From contig JAFTXJ010000013.1 in assembly GCA_017461625.1 (NCBI GenBank), forward strand, positions 62,001 through 126,000: a stretch of 64,000 nucleotides of DNA. The letters run 5' to 3'. This DNA is from Clostridia bacterium (GTDB lineage Bacteria; Bacillota; Clostridia; Oscillospirales; Acutalibacteraceae). The notes beneath the pieces are model-generated. The model did not search any database and had not been told where the DNA came from. It saw only the letters and a list, made by a program, of their open reading frames with translations. Shown one piece after another: positions 1-7,103 of this stretch (the stretch's first letter is position 1; each line of letters begins with the position of its first letter). A program made the translations under genes and the position numbers.

Positions 1-1145
1 ACACGACTGGCATCTACCTTTCATTTGTTGCCTTTATATCATATTGTTTGATGTTTAGACCGTATGATATAACCCGCTATAAAGGTGCATTTTGCAACGC
101 TAATATGTGCGGCTTGTATCTTGTTGTTGTATGTACCATTGCTTTGTGCAACCTCCCGAACAAGTTCAGCAAAAAAGATTTCTCGAAATATTTTTTGCAC
201 TGGTCTGTGTTCGGTATCAGCTTTGGCTTTATAATGCTTACAATCTCCCGCACTGCATTTGTCGGAGCTGTCTGTGCAATCTTCATCAAAATATGTGCGA
301 TGTTAATGCAGCAACCGATGAAAAACAAATCATTTTTGCAAAAGGCAAAATCAATTTTTTCAACTATTACGCCTGTCCTTTCTGTTGTTTTCATCGGGCT
401 TACTGTTTCGTATACTTCCGTGCGTTTCATCCCGGGTATCATTGACCAACCCGCATATTTAATTAACGAAATAATTAATCAAATGGAGTACAAAGTTTTT
501 CCCGGTGCCAGTATTTGGGATGAAAACTATATTTCCCCTTTGAGATTTTTACAAGCATGGGCAAACAGATCTTTGGATGGTTATGAATCAATTAATGACC
601 TTTCTACGGGTCGAATAACAATTTACCTTGAGTATCTAAAAAACCTTTCTTTTACCGGTCATATGTATGAGCGAATGCATATTGAAGGAGAAACCCTACC
701 TACACTTGCACACAATGTTTTTTTACAAATTGCGTATAATTGCGGCATTTTTGCCGGTTTGGTCTACCTTACATACTGTATATATTGCTTAGTCTATGGC
801 TTACACCGTTATCGCAAAAAAGATGATTTTGCACTTTGCTCAGCTATAACCATAATCGCCTATATTACTTGCGGAGTTTTTGAATCAATGGAAGCCTATT
901 ATTACCCTCTTTTCTTTGCAGCTTTTATCGAACTGCTTCCTCTCGTTTGTACACATAATGATCAGTGTTCACAAAATATGGCAAGCTCCTCTGATTCTCT
1001 CATCGAGCAATCAGCCGCTAAGCAGCGTATGCAAATAATAATTGCCAAAATAGTTATTTTAGTGATGTGTGCTGTTTTGATTTATTTGATCTTTATTGCT
1101 TCATCAAATCCTAATAAATATATTTTAAATGGAATGTTGAAATGA
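1..1145 (+). CDS. O-antigen ligase/polymerase-like membrane protein, 5' truncated
   Basis: The frame is already open from position 3, before the first possible start codons (TTG at 48, ATG at 51), so the true start is probably left of the window and at least 380 C-terminal residues are visible. Several hydrophobic segments flank a long extracytoplasmic loop that contains an RPY near the left end and a conserved-looking HNVFLQIAYNCGIF stretch. A large periplasmic-type loop followed by HN-x-(F/Y)LQ is typical of Wzy polymerases and WaaL-type ligases, which join polysaccharide units at the outer face of the membrane. Its stop overlaps the next start by 4 bases (ATGA), so the two are probably translationally coupled. 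The exact substrate cannot be read from the sequence. Confidence 0.7.
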   Translation, partial: TTGIYLSFVAFISYCLMFRPYDITRYKGAFCNANMCGLYLVVVCTIALCNLPNKFSKKDFSKYFLHWSVFGISFGFIMLTISRTAFVGAVCAIFIKICAMLMQQPMKNKSFLQKAKSIFSTITPVLSVVFIGLTVSYTSVRFIPGIIDQPAYLINEIINQMEYKVFPGASIWDENYISPLRFLQAWANRSLDGYESINDLSTGRITIYLEYLKNLSFTGHMYERMHIEGETLPTLAHNVFLQIAYNCGIFAGLVYLTYCIYCLVYGLHRYRKKDDFALCSAITIIAYITCGVFESMEAYYYPLFFAAFIELLPLVCTHNDQCSQNMASSSDSLIEQSAAKQRMQIIIAKIVILVMCAVLIYLIFIASSNPNKYILNGMLK

Positions 1146-2731
1146 AAAAGTTAGTAATGAAAAAATTTTGTAATAGCGATTCGTTAGAAAGCTCTGCTTC
1201 TTCTATTGGAGTTTTTTTACTTCTATGCATATATCCATTTGTCTTCAGCAAAGGTTATAAAGATATCACATACACAAGATTTATGTTCTTCTGCCTCGTG
1301 TGTATTATAATATTTGCAATATGTACAATTCATATTATATCAAAAACATCTTCTGTTACAGTGTCAATCAAAAAAATTTTTCCCTTTAGCTCTGCAACAG
1401 ACAAAGCTTTCTCATGTTTCTTTTTTGCAACTCTATTGGCCTTTCTGCTTTCAGAATACAGATATGCTTCACTGATTGGTGATTTAGGTCGTTATATGGG
1501 GTTTTTGACATTTTTCTCCATTTTTCTTATGTATATTTGGGTATCAAAATTTTACATATTGACCGAACGCGACATGCAACTTTTTTGCATAATTTGCGTA
1601 GTTATATCCATTTTTTCATTTTTGCAATTCGAAGGTGTCGATCTTTTCGGTCTTATCAAATCCGTAACCTTTGAAAGAAGGAGAAATTTCTTATCGCCTT
1701 TCGGGAACATAAATGTATTTGCATCTTTTTTATCTGTTGCAGCACCGTTTTCAATGTATATGTTTTGCTTTTACCCAGAGAACAAGAGAAAAAATTTTTT
1801 CTATGGGGTAGTTTGTGCTGCAAACTTCATTTCCGCATTGACCTCAAACAGTGACAGCATATATGCCATGCTCGTTGTGGTTTTTGTTGTGTTATTCATA
1901 TTATCCTGTAAGAAGCCGGAAGCTTTTATAAGATTCTTCATCTTATGTACAATATTGTTTGGTGTTTCCATCTTCTTTGCGGTAGTTTACTATATGGTGA
2001 ATGGAACAAGAGGTCTTTCTTCTTTAACCGACACTTATGTTAATTCATTAGTTCCTTTTTTAGGTATATCCATTTCATTTATACTATATCTTTTGTTTTC
2101 AAAAAAAGTTCCATCTACAAACACTTTAAAAAGGATTCAAACCGTAACAACGGTATCCGCACTTATTTGTATTTTGTCTATCTGTGGGTGTTTGGTTTAT
2201 TTTTCCATATTTGATACCGTTACTGACCTCGGTATCTTCAACAAATATTTTCGTTTCAACGATTCTTGGGGAACCGACAGAGGTTATGTTTGGACAAGAC
2301 TTATCCAAATTTTTTCTGATTCTTCATTAAAAGAAAAGCTTTTCGGTTTTGGAGAAGACACTGTTTCTATAGTGCTTATTGAACGATATCTTTCAGAAAT
2401 GAGGAGTAAATTAGGATATCTTTTTGACAATGCACATAACGAATATCTGCATTATCTTATTACGATAGGACTGTTTGGACTTGGTTCTTATCTCGCAATA
2501 TTATCAAGCACTCTCTTGTCTTTTAAAAAACACAAAATGAGCATTCTGCAAAAAGCTCTTCTTTTATCAGTTGTCGGCTATATTATACAATCCGGATTTA
2601 ATATAATTCAGCCGATATCAACTCCATTTATTTTCATCACGGTATCATTAATACGTTGCCGTTGTGAAAACATAAACAGCACAACAGTCAATACAAAAAA
2701 GACTTTTGAAAATTTGGGGAAGGAGGTATAA
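1142..2731 (+). CDS. Second O-antigen ligase/Wzy-like polytopic membrane protein
   Basis: 529 residues with about a dozen predicted membrane segments. A long outer loop ends in DNAHNEYLHYLITIGLFGLG, the hallmark of the Wzy_C/O-antigen ligase family (H-N-x-Y/F-L around the active loop). The loop also holds GTDRGYVWTRLIQIF. Family knowledge: these enzymes polymerise or transfer undecaprenyl-linked glycans to acceptors outside the membrane. It starts inside the stop of the upstream homologue, so two related but divergent polymerases or ligases are made together. Its end overlaps the leader of a small secreted protein. No glycosyltransferase lies nearby in the window, so the glycan is unknown. 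Confidence 0.75.
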   Translation: MKKLVMKKFCNSDSLESSASSIGVFLLLCIYPFVFSKGYKDITYTRFMFFCLVCIIIFAICTIHIISKTSSVTVSIKKIFPFSSATDKAFSCFFFATLLAFLLSEYRYASLIGDLGRYMGFLTFFSIFLMYIWVSKFYILTERDMQLFCIICVVISIFSFLQFEGVDLFGLIKSVTFERRRNFLSPFGNINVFASFLSVAAPFSMYMFCFYPENKRKNFFYGVVCAANFISALTSNSDSIYAMLVVVFVVLFILSCKKPEAFIRFFILCTILFGVSIFFAVVYYMVNGTRGLSSLTDTYVNSLVPFLGISISFILYLLFSKKVPSTNTLKRIQTVTTVSALICILSICGCLVYFSIFDTVTDLGIFNKYFRFNDSWGTDRGYVWTRLIQIFSDSSLKEKLFGFGEDTVSIVLIERYLSEMRSKLGYLFDNAHNEYLHYLITIGLFGLGSYLAILSSTLLSFKKHKMSILQKALLLSVVGYIIQSGFNIIQPISTPFIFITVSLIRCRCENINSTTVNTKKTFENLGKEV

Positions 2732-2735
2732 TAAT

Positions 2736-3038
2736 ATGAATTTATCTAAAAAGCTCTTAGCATGCTTATTAGCAATACTTGTACTTACAAGTTTCTCATT
2801 CATTTCATCTGCAAAAACACTTGAGGACAGTTCTTACTGCTTCTCATCATCAACTGATGCTTTCGCAAGTGAAACAGACGATTACGATGATTGTTTCAAT
2901 CCTGAAACTGATGGTGATTTTGCCAGTGAAACAGATTCCGAGGATGAATGTTGCGGAATCATCGCTTTCTTTAAAAACATTATAAACAAAATTGTAAACT
3001 TCTTTACAAATATTTTTGTTTTCATCGGTCTTAGCTAA
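2736..3038 (+). CDS. Small secreted acidic protein with amphipathic C-terminal helix
   Basis: 100 residues. The start is the ATG preceded by AGGAGG at 2721-2726; an in-frame upstream start at 2706 lies inside the previous gene and lacks a good site. Residues 1-24 form a signal peptide ending near SSA-K. The mature part is strongly acidic with a repeated FASETD motif (about residues 45-72) and paired cysteines (ECCG). It ends in a hydrophobic, weakly cationic helix rich in F, I, N and K that finishes FIGLS. No family is recognised. The layout (leader, acidic stretch, hydrophobic helix) could fit a peptide precursor or a membrane-associating tail; both are inference. Confidence 0.65.
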   Translation: MNLSKKLLACLLAILVLTSFSFISSAKTLEDSSYCFSSSTDAFASETDDYDDCFNPETDGDFASETDSEDECCGIIAFFKNIINKIVNFFTNIFVFIGLS

Positions 3039-3077
3039 AGACTAAAATTCTCTGTTTTTATTTGTATTGATTTTGTG

Positions 3078-3117
3078 AACACCGGTTGCAATAGTTTTTC
3101 TTATTACACCCGGTGTT
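3078..3117 (+). terminator. Putative terminator after the small secreted protein
   Basis: Arms AACACCGG (3078-3085) and CCGGTGTT (3110-3117) enclose a 24-base loop, followed by a short T-rich stretch. The long loop makes it a weaker candidate than the others in this window. Confidence 0.4.
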
Positions 3118-3182
3118 TTAACATTTGATAAATCGTTTTATACAATTTTTGTGGCGTGTAGTAATGTGAAAGGTTGGTCACA

Positions 3183-4112
3183 ATGGAAAGAAAAATCGTA
3201 TCAATCATAGTTATCATTGCAATCATAACATCATTCTTTTGCTGTCGTGATTATATGAGTATTGATAATCAGGTTGATTTTTATTACAACAACATTACAG
3301 ACGACATTCAAAATGCCTTATTGTACGATTTAAGTGACGACAAAGTTTTATTCGAAAAAGGCATTGACGAATGCATAAGTGTAGGAAGTATCATAAAAGT
3401 ATTAACGGTTTGTATCGGATTACAATATTTTGAACTTGAAGATACATTTCTTGTTGGAGAAGAAGTTGATTATTATTTAACTGCTGATGCTAGCCGAAGT
3501 ATGATAAAATCTGGTCAAACAATTAGTTTTGAGCAGCTTCTTTATGCAATTCTCCTTCCTTCCGGAAGTGATGCAGCTTTTACGCTAGCTGTAAACACTG
3601 CAAGAAAAATAAGCAATAATCCTACTATGCCAATTTCGGAATCAATAGAAATTTTCTGTAATGAAATGAACAACTATGCGAAAAGATTAGGTTGTACCAA
3701 TTCACACTTTGTCAATCCTGACGGTCAAGATGACGATGAACAGTATACGTGCATTTCAGATGTGCTTATCATTGCTAAAAAAGCTTTAGAGTACGATATT
3801 TTTCGTAAAATTGTTAGCACTTCCGACATTGAGCTTAAACTAAATTCCGGTGAAGTTTATAATTGGCATAACACCAATTCTATGATCGATCCAAACAGCA
3901 GCTATTATTTCGAAGACTGTGCAGGTATAAAAACGGGTTTTACTACTGATGCCGGCTTTTGCTTGCTAAGTTATTCTGAAAGAGATGGCAAACAACTACT
4001 ATGCGTTGTTTGTCGTTGTAATTACGAAAGCTCTCGATATACTATTTCTTCTCGATTGTTTGAGGTTGGTTTTTTTGCCGAAAGTCTAAAAAATTATACA
4101 ACATTCAATTAA
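3183..4112 (+). CDS. D-alanyl-D-alanine carboxypeptidase (peptidase S11 family)
   Basis: 309 residues from ATG 3183, which has AAAGG nine bases upstream; a TTG at 3174 overlaps that site. The N-terminal hydrophobic segment (about 5-20) with CC at 20-21 suggests a membrane anchor or lipoprotein-like signal. Penicillin-binding motifs are visible: S-x-x-K as SIIK (about 69-72), the second motif as SGSD (about 127-130), and KTG inside GIKTGFT (near 250). In most S11 enzymes the second motif is S-x-N; here the third position is Ser. The role would be trimming the terminal D-Ala of peptidoglycan stem peptides outside the membrane. It lies alone between two terminators. It is shorter than DacA/DacF, so the C-terminal beta domain is absent. 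Confidence 0.8.
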   Translation: MERKIVSIIVIIAIITSFFCCRDYMSIDNQVDFYYNNITDDIQNALLYDLSDDKVLFEKGIDECISVGSIIKVLTVCIGLQYFELEDTFLVGEEVDYYLTADASRSMIKSGQTISFEQLLYAILLPSGSDAAFTLAVNTARKISNNPTMPISESIEIFCNEMNNYAKRLGCTNSHFVNPDGQDDDEQYTCISDVLIIAKKALEYDIFRKIVSTSDIELKLNSGEVYNWHNTNSMIDPNSSYYFEDCAGIKTGFTTDAGFCLLSYSERDGKQLLCVVCRCNYESSRYTISSRLFEVGFFAESLKNYTTFN

Positions 4113-4183
4113 CCAAACTATATTTTCATTAATGTGTTATTTATAATAAATTTTGCTTAAAAATCAATATATAATACTATAGA

Positions 4184-4220
4184 AAAACCACTTCACGCAT
4201 AGGCAAGCTGAAGTGGTTTT
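4184..4220. terminator. Bidirectional intrinsic terminator
   Basis: Arms AAAACCACTTCA (4184-4195) and TGAAGTGGTTTT (4209-4220) are perfectly complementary with a 13-base loop and A/T runs on both sides. It sits between convergent genes and can serve both. Confidence 0.8.
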
Positions 4221-4260
4221 ATTTGTTTTATCATCAAATTTCAGTAAACAAATATAATTC

Positions 4261-6312
4261 TTATTCAGATTGATAAGCACCTCGTGCCCAGAGGATCCAT
4301 TTTGAACGGTCGAGCGGGTTTACACCTCTTCTCGGGTTAATGTGCTCATCATTGTCTTTACACTCACGATAACCATAAAAAGACTGCGAAAGAACCGCTT
4401 TGCCTGAAGAAAGTGTTGCAAGCCTTTCGGGAAAATTCATTGATGTTGCAACAGGCACCACAGCTTCAAGGCTAACATTATCCGAACGGATAACAGGCGT
4501 ATCATATTCGCCGCCCATTCTGATAACTTCCGAAAAAATCTTACCTGAAAGCTCTTCAGGTGCGGTTACTCTTATTTTTAACAGTGGTTCGAGTATTGTT
4601 GAGCCGATTTCTGAAAGTCCGTTCATAAATGCCATCGGTGTGCAAACAAAAAAGTCCAATGGATGGGTATGTATTGTATGATGTTCACCACCGACAAGTG
4701 TGCATTTAAAATCTGTCACTTCCCAACCGTAAAGACCCTGCTCAAGGCAGGAATTAAAAGATGTGTGAATATGCGACTGATACCTGTAATAACATTGATT
4801 TGAGGGAAGTCTGCCGTGGTATGAAACGCCATAGCCCCTCGGCATCGGTTCAAAAAGAAATTCTACCACCGCCCAGCAAGGTTTTGGCATAGTATACCTT
4901 GCTCTTGCAAAGCCTTTGCCCGACGGTGTTTCTTTATAAATTACCGTCGGGGGCGAGAAGTCTGCCGAAAGTCCATAGCGTTCACGCAGCATATTATCCA
5001 TAACTTCAAGCTGAATTTTGCCCGTTGTGCTGATTGTTATTTCCTTCTGTCCGTTTTCCCATCGGGCATCAATATACGGCTCTTCATCTGAAAGCTCGCT
5101 GAGTGCTGCCGAAAGAGCAGGTATTTTGTCCGGGTCGCCGTCTGACGGAGTAACCCTGACACGTAAAAACGGATGAACAAGCCCTGACGATTCATTCAAA
5201 GACACCGAGCCTATAAACTGACCTGTTTTTGCTGACGGAAGACCGCAGACAGCTGCCACATCTCCGCTTTTTATTATGCCTATGTCTGAACTTCGTGACC
5301 CGCAGAATTTTTTAATCTGTGAAACTTTTTCTTTTATCGCAGGCTTTGCTTCAATCTCAACTGCATCAGAGTCTGTAATCACATTTTTTTCAGGAACTAA
5401 CAGCTCAACCTCGTCACGGTTTGCAATTTCTCCTCCAAAAAGCCTGACGTGTGAAACCTTTCCATGGGCTTTATCGTGCTCAACTTTAAAGATTATTCCG
5501 CACAGCTCTTCTGTACTTCTCCGCCGTGAATCCGGCATATATTTTACCAGCATGTCTGCAAGCTCCCGAACACCGACAGAATATTTGGCACTGCCGAACA
5601 CAACGGGAACAAGCCTGCAGAAAGAAATCTCTTCACGAACAAGCTCTTCAGCTCTTTTTTCTTCGAGCAAATCATCATTGAGAAAAACTTCTTCAGCCTC
5701 TTCGCATATATCCGCAAGAGCCTGTGTTGCATTAAGGCAAAATGTTTCCGAATCAACAGCTTTAACGCAAGCGTTCTCGTTGCCTTCATTTTCAATTTGC
5801 GACATCACCATATATGCACGCGGTGAAATCTTGCGTAAATCTTTTATAACTTGCTCAGTATCGGAGCCTGTTCTGTCAATTTTATTTATAAAAACCGCAA
5901 CCGGCAGATTTGCTGTATCAAGTATTTTCAGAATATTCTCTGTATGAGCTCTTACCCCTTCAACAGCCGAAACAATCACCACTGCATAATCAAGTGCAGA
6001 AATCGCACGCTCAACCTCACCTGCAAAATCAATATGCCCGGGGGTATCGATTATATTAACCGTAACACCGTTCCACTTGGTTGAAGCCGTGGCTGTACGC
6101 ACTGAAATCCCCCTCTGTTTTTCGACAGAAAGGCTGTCTGTTGCCGTTGTACCCGCATCAACACTGCCCGCATTGCGGATAGCCCCTGTCAGATACAAAA
6201 ACTGCTCGGTAAGTGTTGTTTTTCCGGCATCAACGTGTGCAAGTATTCCGATATTGTGAAAGACCTGCTGCTGAGTATTCTTTTTTGATTCAGAATTAAC
6301 AGTAATCATCAT
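4261..6312 (-). CDS. EF-G-like translational GTPase of the Tet(M)/ribosomal protection family
   Basis: 683 residues from the ATG at 6312, with AAAGAGG eight bases upstream. G-domain motifs are clear: AHVDAGKTT (P-loop), RGIS (switch I), DTPGH and NKID. The rest follows the EF-G/Tet(M) plan, including QGLYGWEVTDFKC in domain IV, close to Tet(M). Established role of the family: binding the ribosome to chase tetracycline from the A site, or EF-G-like translocation work. The domain IV tip differs: where Tet(M)/Tet(O) carry YSPVSTPADF (recalled from memory), this protein has HTIHTHPLDF. It may therefore be a housekeeping paralogue rather than a true resistance gene. It is divergent from mntP, with its own promoter at 6333-6361. 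Confidence 0.8.
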   Translation of the reverse strand: MMITVNSESKKNTQQQVFHNIGILAHVDAGKTTLTEQFLYLTGAIRNAGSVDAGTTATDSLSVEKQRGISVRTATASTKWNGVTVNIIDTPGHIDFAGEVERAISALDYAVVIVSAVEGVRAHTENILKILDTANLPVAVFINKIDRTGSDTEQVIKDLRKISPRAYMVMSQIENEGNENACVKAVDSETFCLNATQALADICEEAEEVFLNDDLLEEKRAEELVREEISFCRLVPVVFGSAKYSVGVRELADMLVKYMPDSRRRSTEELCGIIFKVEHDKAHGKVSHVRLFGGEIANRDEVELLVPEKNVITDSDAVEIEAKPAIKEKVSQIKKFCGSRSSDIGIIKSGDVAAVCGLPSAKTGQFIGSVSLNESSGLVHPFLRVRVTPSDGDPDKIPALSAALSELSDEEPYIDARWENGQKEITISTTGKIQLEVMDNMLRERYGLSADFSPPTVIYKETPSGKGFARARYTMPKPCWAVVEFLFEPMPRGYGVSYHGRLPSNQCYYRYQSHIHTSFNSCLEQGLYGWEVTDFKCTLVGGEHHTIHTHPLDFFVCTPMAFMNGLSEIGSTILEPLLKIRVTAPEELSGKIFSEVIRMGGEYDTPVIRSDNVSLEAVVPVATSMNFPERLATLSSGKAVLSQSFYGYRECKDNDEHINPRRGVNPLDRSKWILWARGAYQSE

Positions 6313-6332
6313 AAACAATACCTCTTTGGTGA

Positions 6333-6361
6333 ATTATACCATGAAACAGCTACTACTTCAA
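6333..6361 (-). promoter_or_regulatory. Sigma-A promoter for the Tet(M)-like gene
   Basis: On the minus strand TTGAAG is followed by 17 bases and a perfect TATAAT, about 20 bases before the start codon. The transcript would have almost no leader, so the leader-peptide attenuation known for tet(M) is absent. Confidence 0.6.
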
Positions 6362-6432
6362 TATTCACAAAATAATTGTGCAGTAAATCAAATCCTAAAA
6401 ACCAATCTTATAAATTATTAAATAATCTTTAT

Positions 6433-6461
6433 TTGACATAGGAATTCTTTTGTGTTACCAT
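6433..6461 (+). promoter_or_regulatory. Promoter and overlapping dyad upstream of mntP
   Basis: TTGACA (6433-6438), 17-base spacer, then TACCAT (6456-6461) as a -10. A perfect palindrome TTACCA-TTATT-TGGTAA spans 6455-6471, covering the -10 element and probable start site, as an operator would. The sequence does not identify the regulator. No yybP-ykoY manganese riboswitch is visible in this short leader. Confidence 0.5.
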
Positions 6462-6494
6462 TATTTGGTAATTAAATCAAAGGTGGTTTTCTTT

Positions 6495-7058
6495 TTGTCT
6501 GTTACAGAAATTTTTATTATCGCCGTAGGCTTATCTATGGATGCTTTTGCCGTTGCTGTGTGCAAGGGTCTTTCGCTTTATAAAATGAAACCTAAACACG
6601 CAATTATAACCGGCCTTTATTTTGGCGGATTCCAGGCACTTATGCCTTTGATAGGCTACTTTTTAGGAAAACAGTTTGAAAGCCTTATCACAAGCGTTGA
6701 CCATTGGATTGCTTTTGGTCTACTCGGCATCATCGGTGCAAATATGATAAGAGAATCTCGCTCTGAAGCAGATAACCTTAACGACTCACTTTCGCTTAAA
6801 ACAATGTTGCCGTTAGCTGTTGCCACAAGCATCGATGCTTTGGCGGTGGGAATTACCCTCGCATTTTTGAAAGTAAACATTGTTTATTCTGTAAGTTTCA
6901 TCGGCGTTATAACCTTTGTCCTTTCATGTGTCGGAGTAAAAATCGGCAATGTTTTCGGTGCAAAATACAAGTCAAAAGCAGAGCTTGCAGGCGGAATTGT
7001 TCTGATTTTAATGGGAACAAAAATCCTGCTGGAACATTTAGGGATAATCAATTTATAA
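6495..7058 (+). CDS. mntP: Manganese efflux pump MntP
   Basis: 187 residues from a TTG start at 6495 with AAGGTGG eight bases upstream. This gives the usual MntP length, whereas starting at 6450 would add a non-hydrophobic tail. Six membrane segments are arranged as two repeated halves, each with the family signature: [14 protein letters not shown] near the N-terminus and [14 protein letters not shown] in the second half, with the conserved aspartates that bind metal. The role is export of excess Mn2+ across the cytoplasmic membrane. It is a single-gene unit ending at the terminator 7065-7100 and divergent from the Tet(M)-like gene. Confidence 0.92.
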   Translation: MSVTEIFIIAVGLSMDAFAVAVCKGLSLYKMKPKHAIITGLYFGGFQALMPLIGYFLGKQFESLITSVDHWIAFGLLGIIGANMIRESRSEADNLNDSLSLKTMLPLAVATSIDALAVGITLAFLKVNIVYSVSFIGVITFVLSCVGVKIGNVFGAKYKSKAELAGGIVLILMGTKILLEHLGIINL

Positions 7059-7064
7059 ACAACA

Positions 7065-7100
7065 AAACCGTTGGAAGCAGTAAAGCAACCAACGGTTTTT
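7065..7100. terminator. Bidirectional terminator between mntP and the beta-helix gene
   Basis: AAAACCGTTGG (7065-7075) pairs with CCAACGGTTTT (7090-7100) across a 14-base loop, with a T run on the plus strand. The convergent gene ends at 7104. Confidence 0.8.
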
Positions 7101-7103
7101 TAT

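Noticed and set aside
4400..5947. Long open frames on the plus strand opposite the Tet(M)-like gene
   Set aside because: They have no ribosome site and mirror the coding pattern of the minus-strand gene; these are shadow frames.
6362..6494. yybP-ykoY manganese riboswitch before mntP
   Set aside because: The leader is only about 30 bases after the -10 and lacks the conserved loops.
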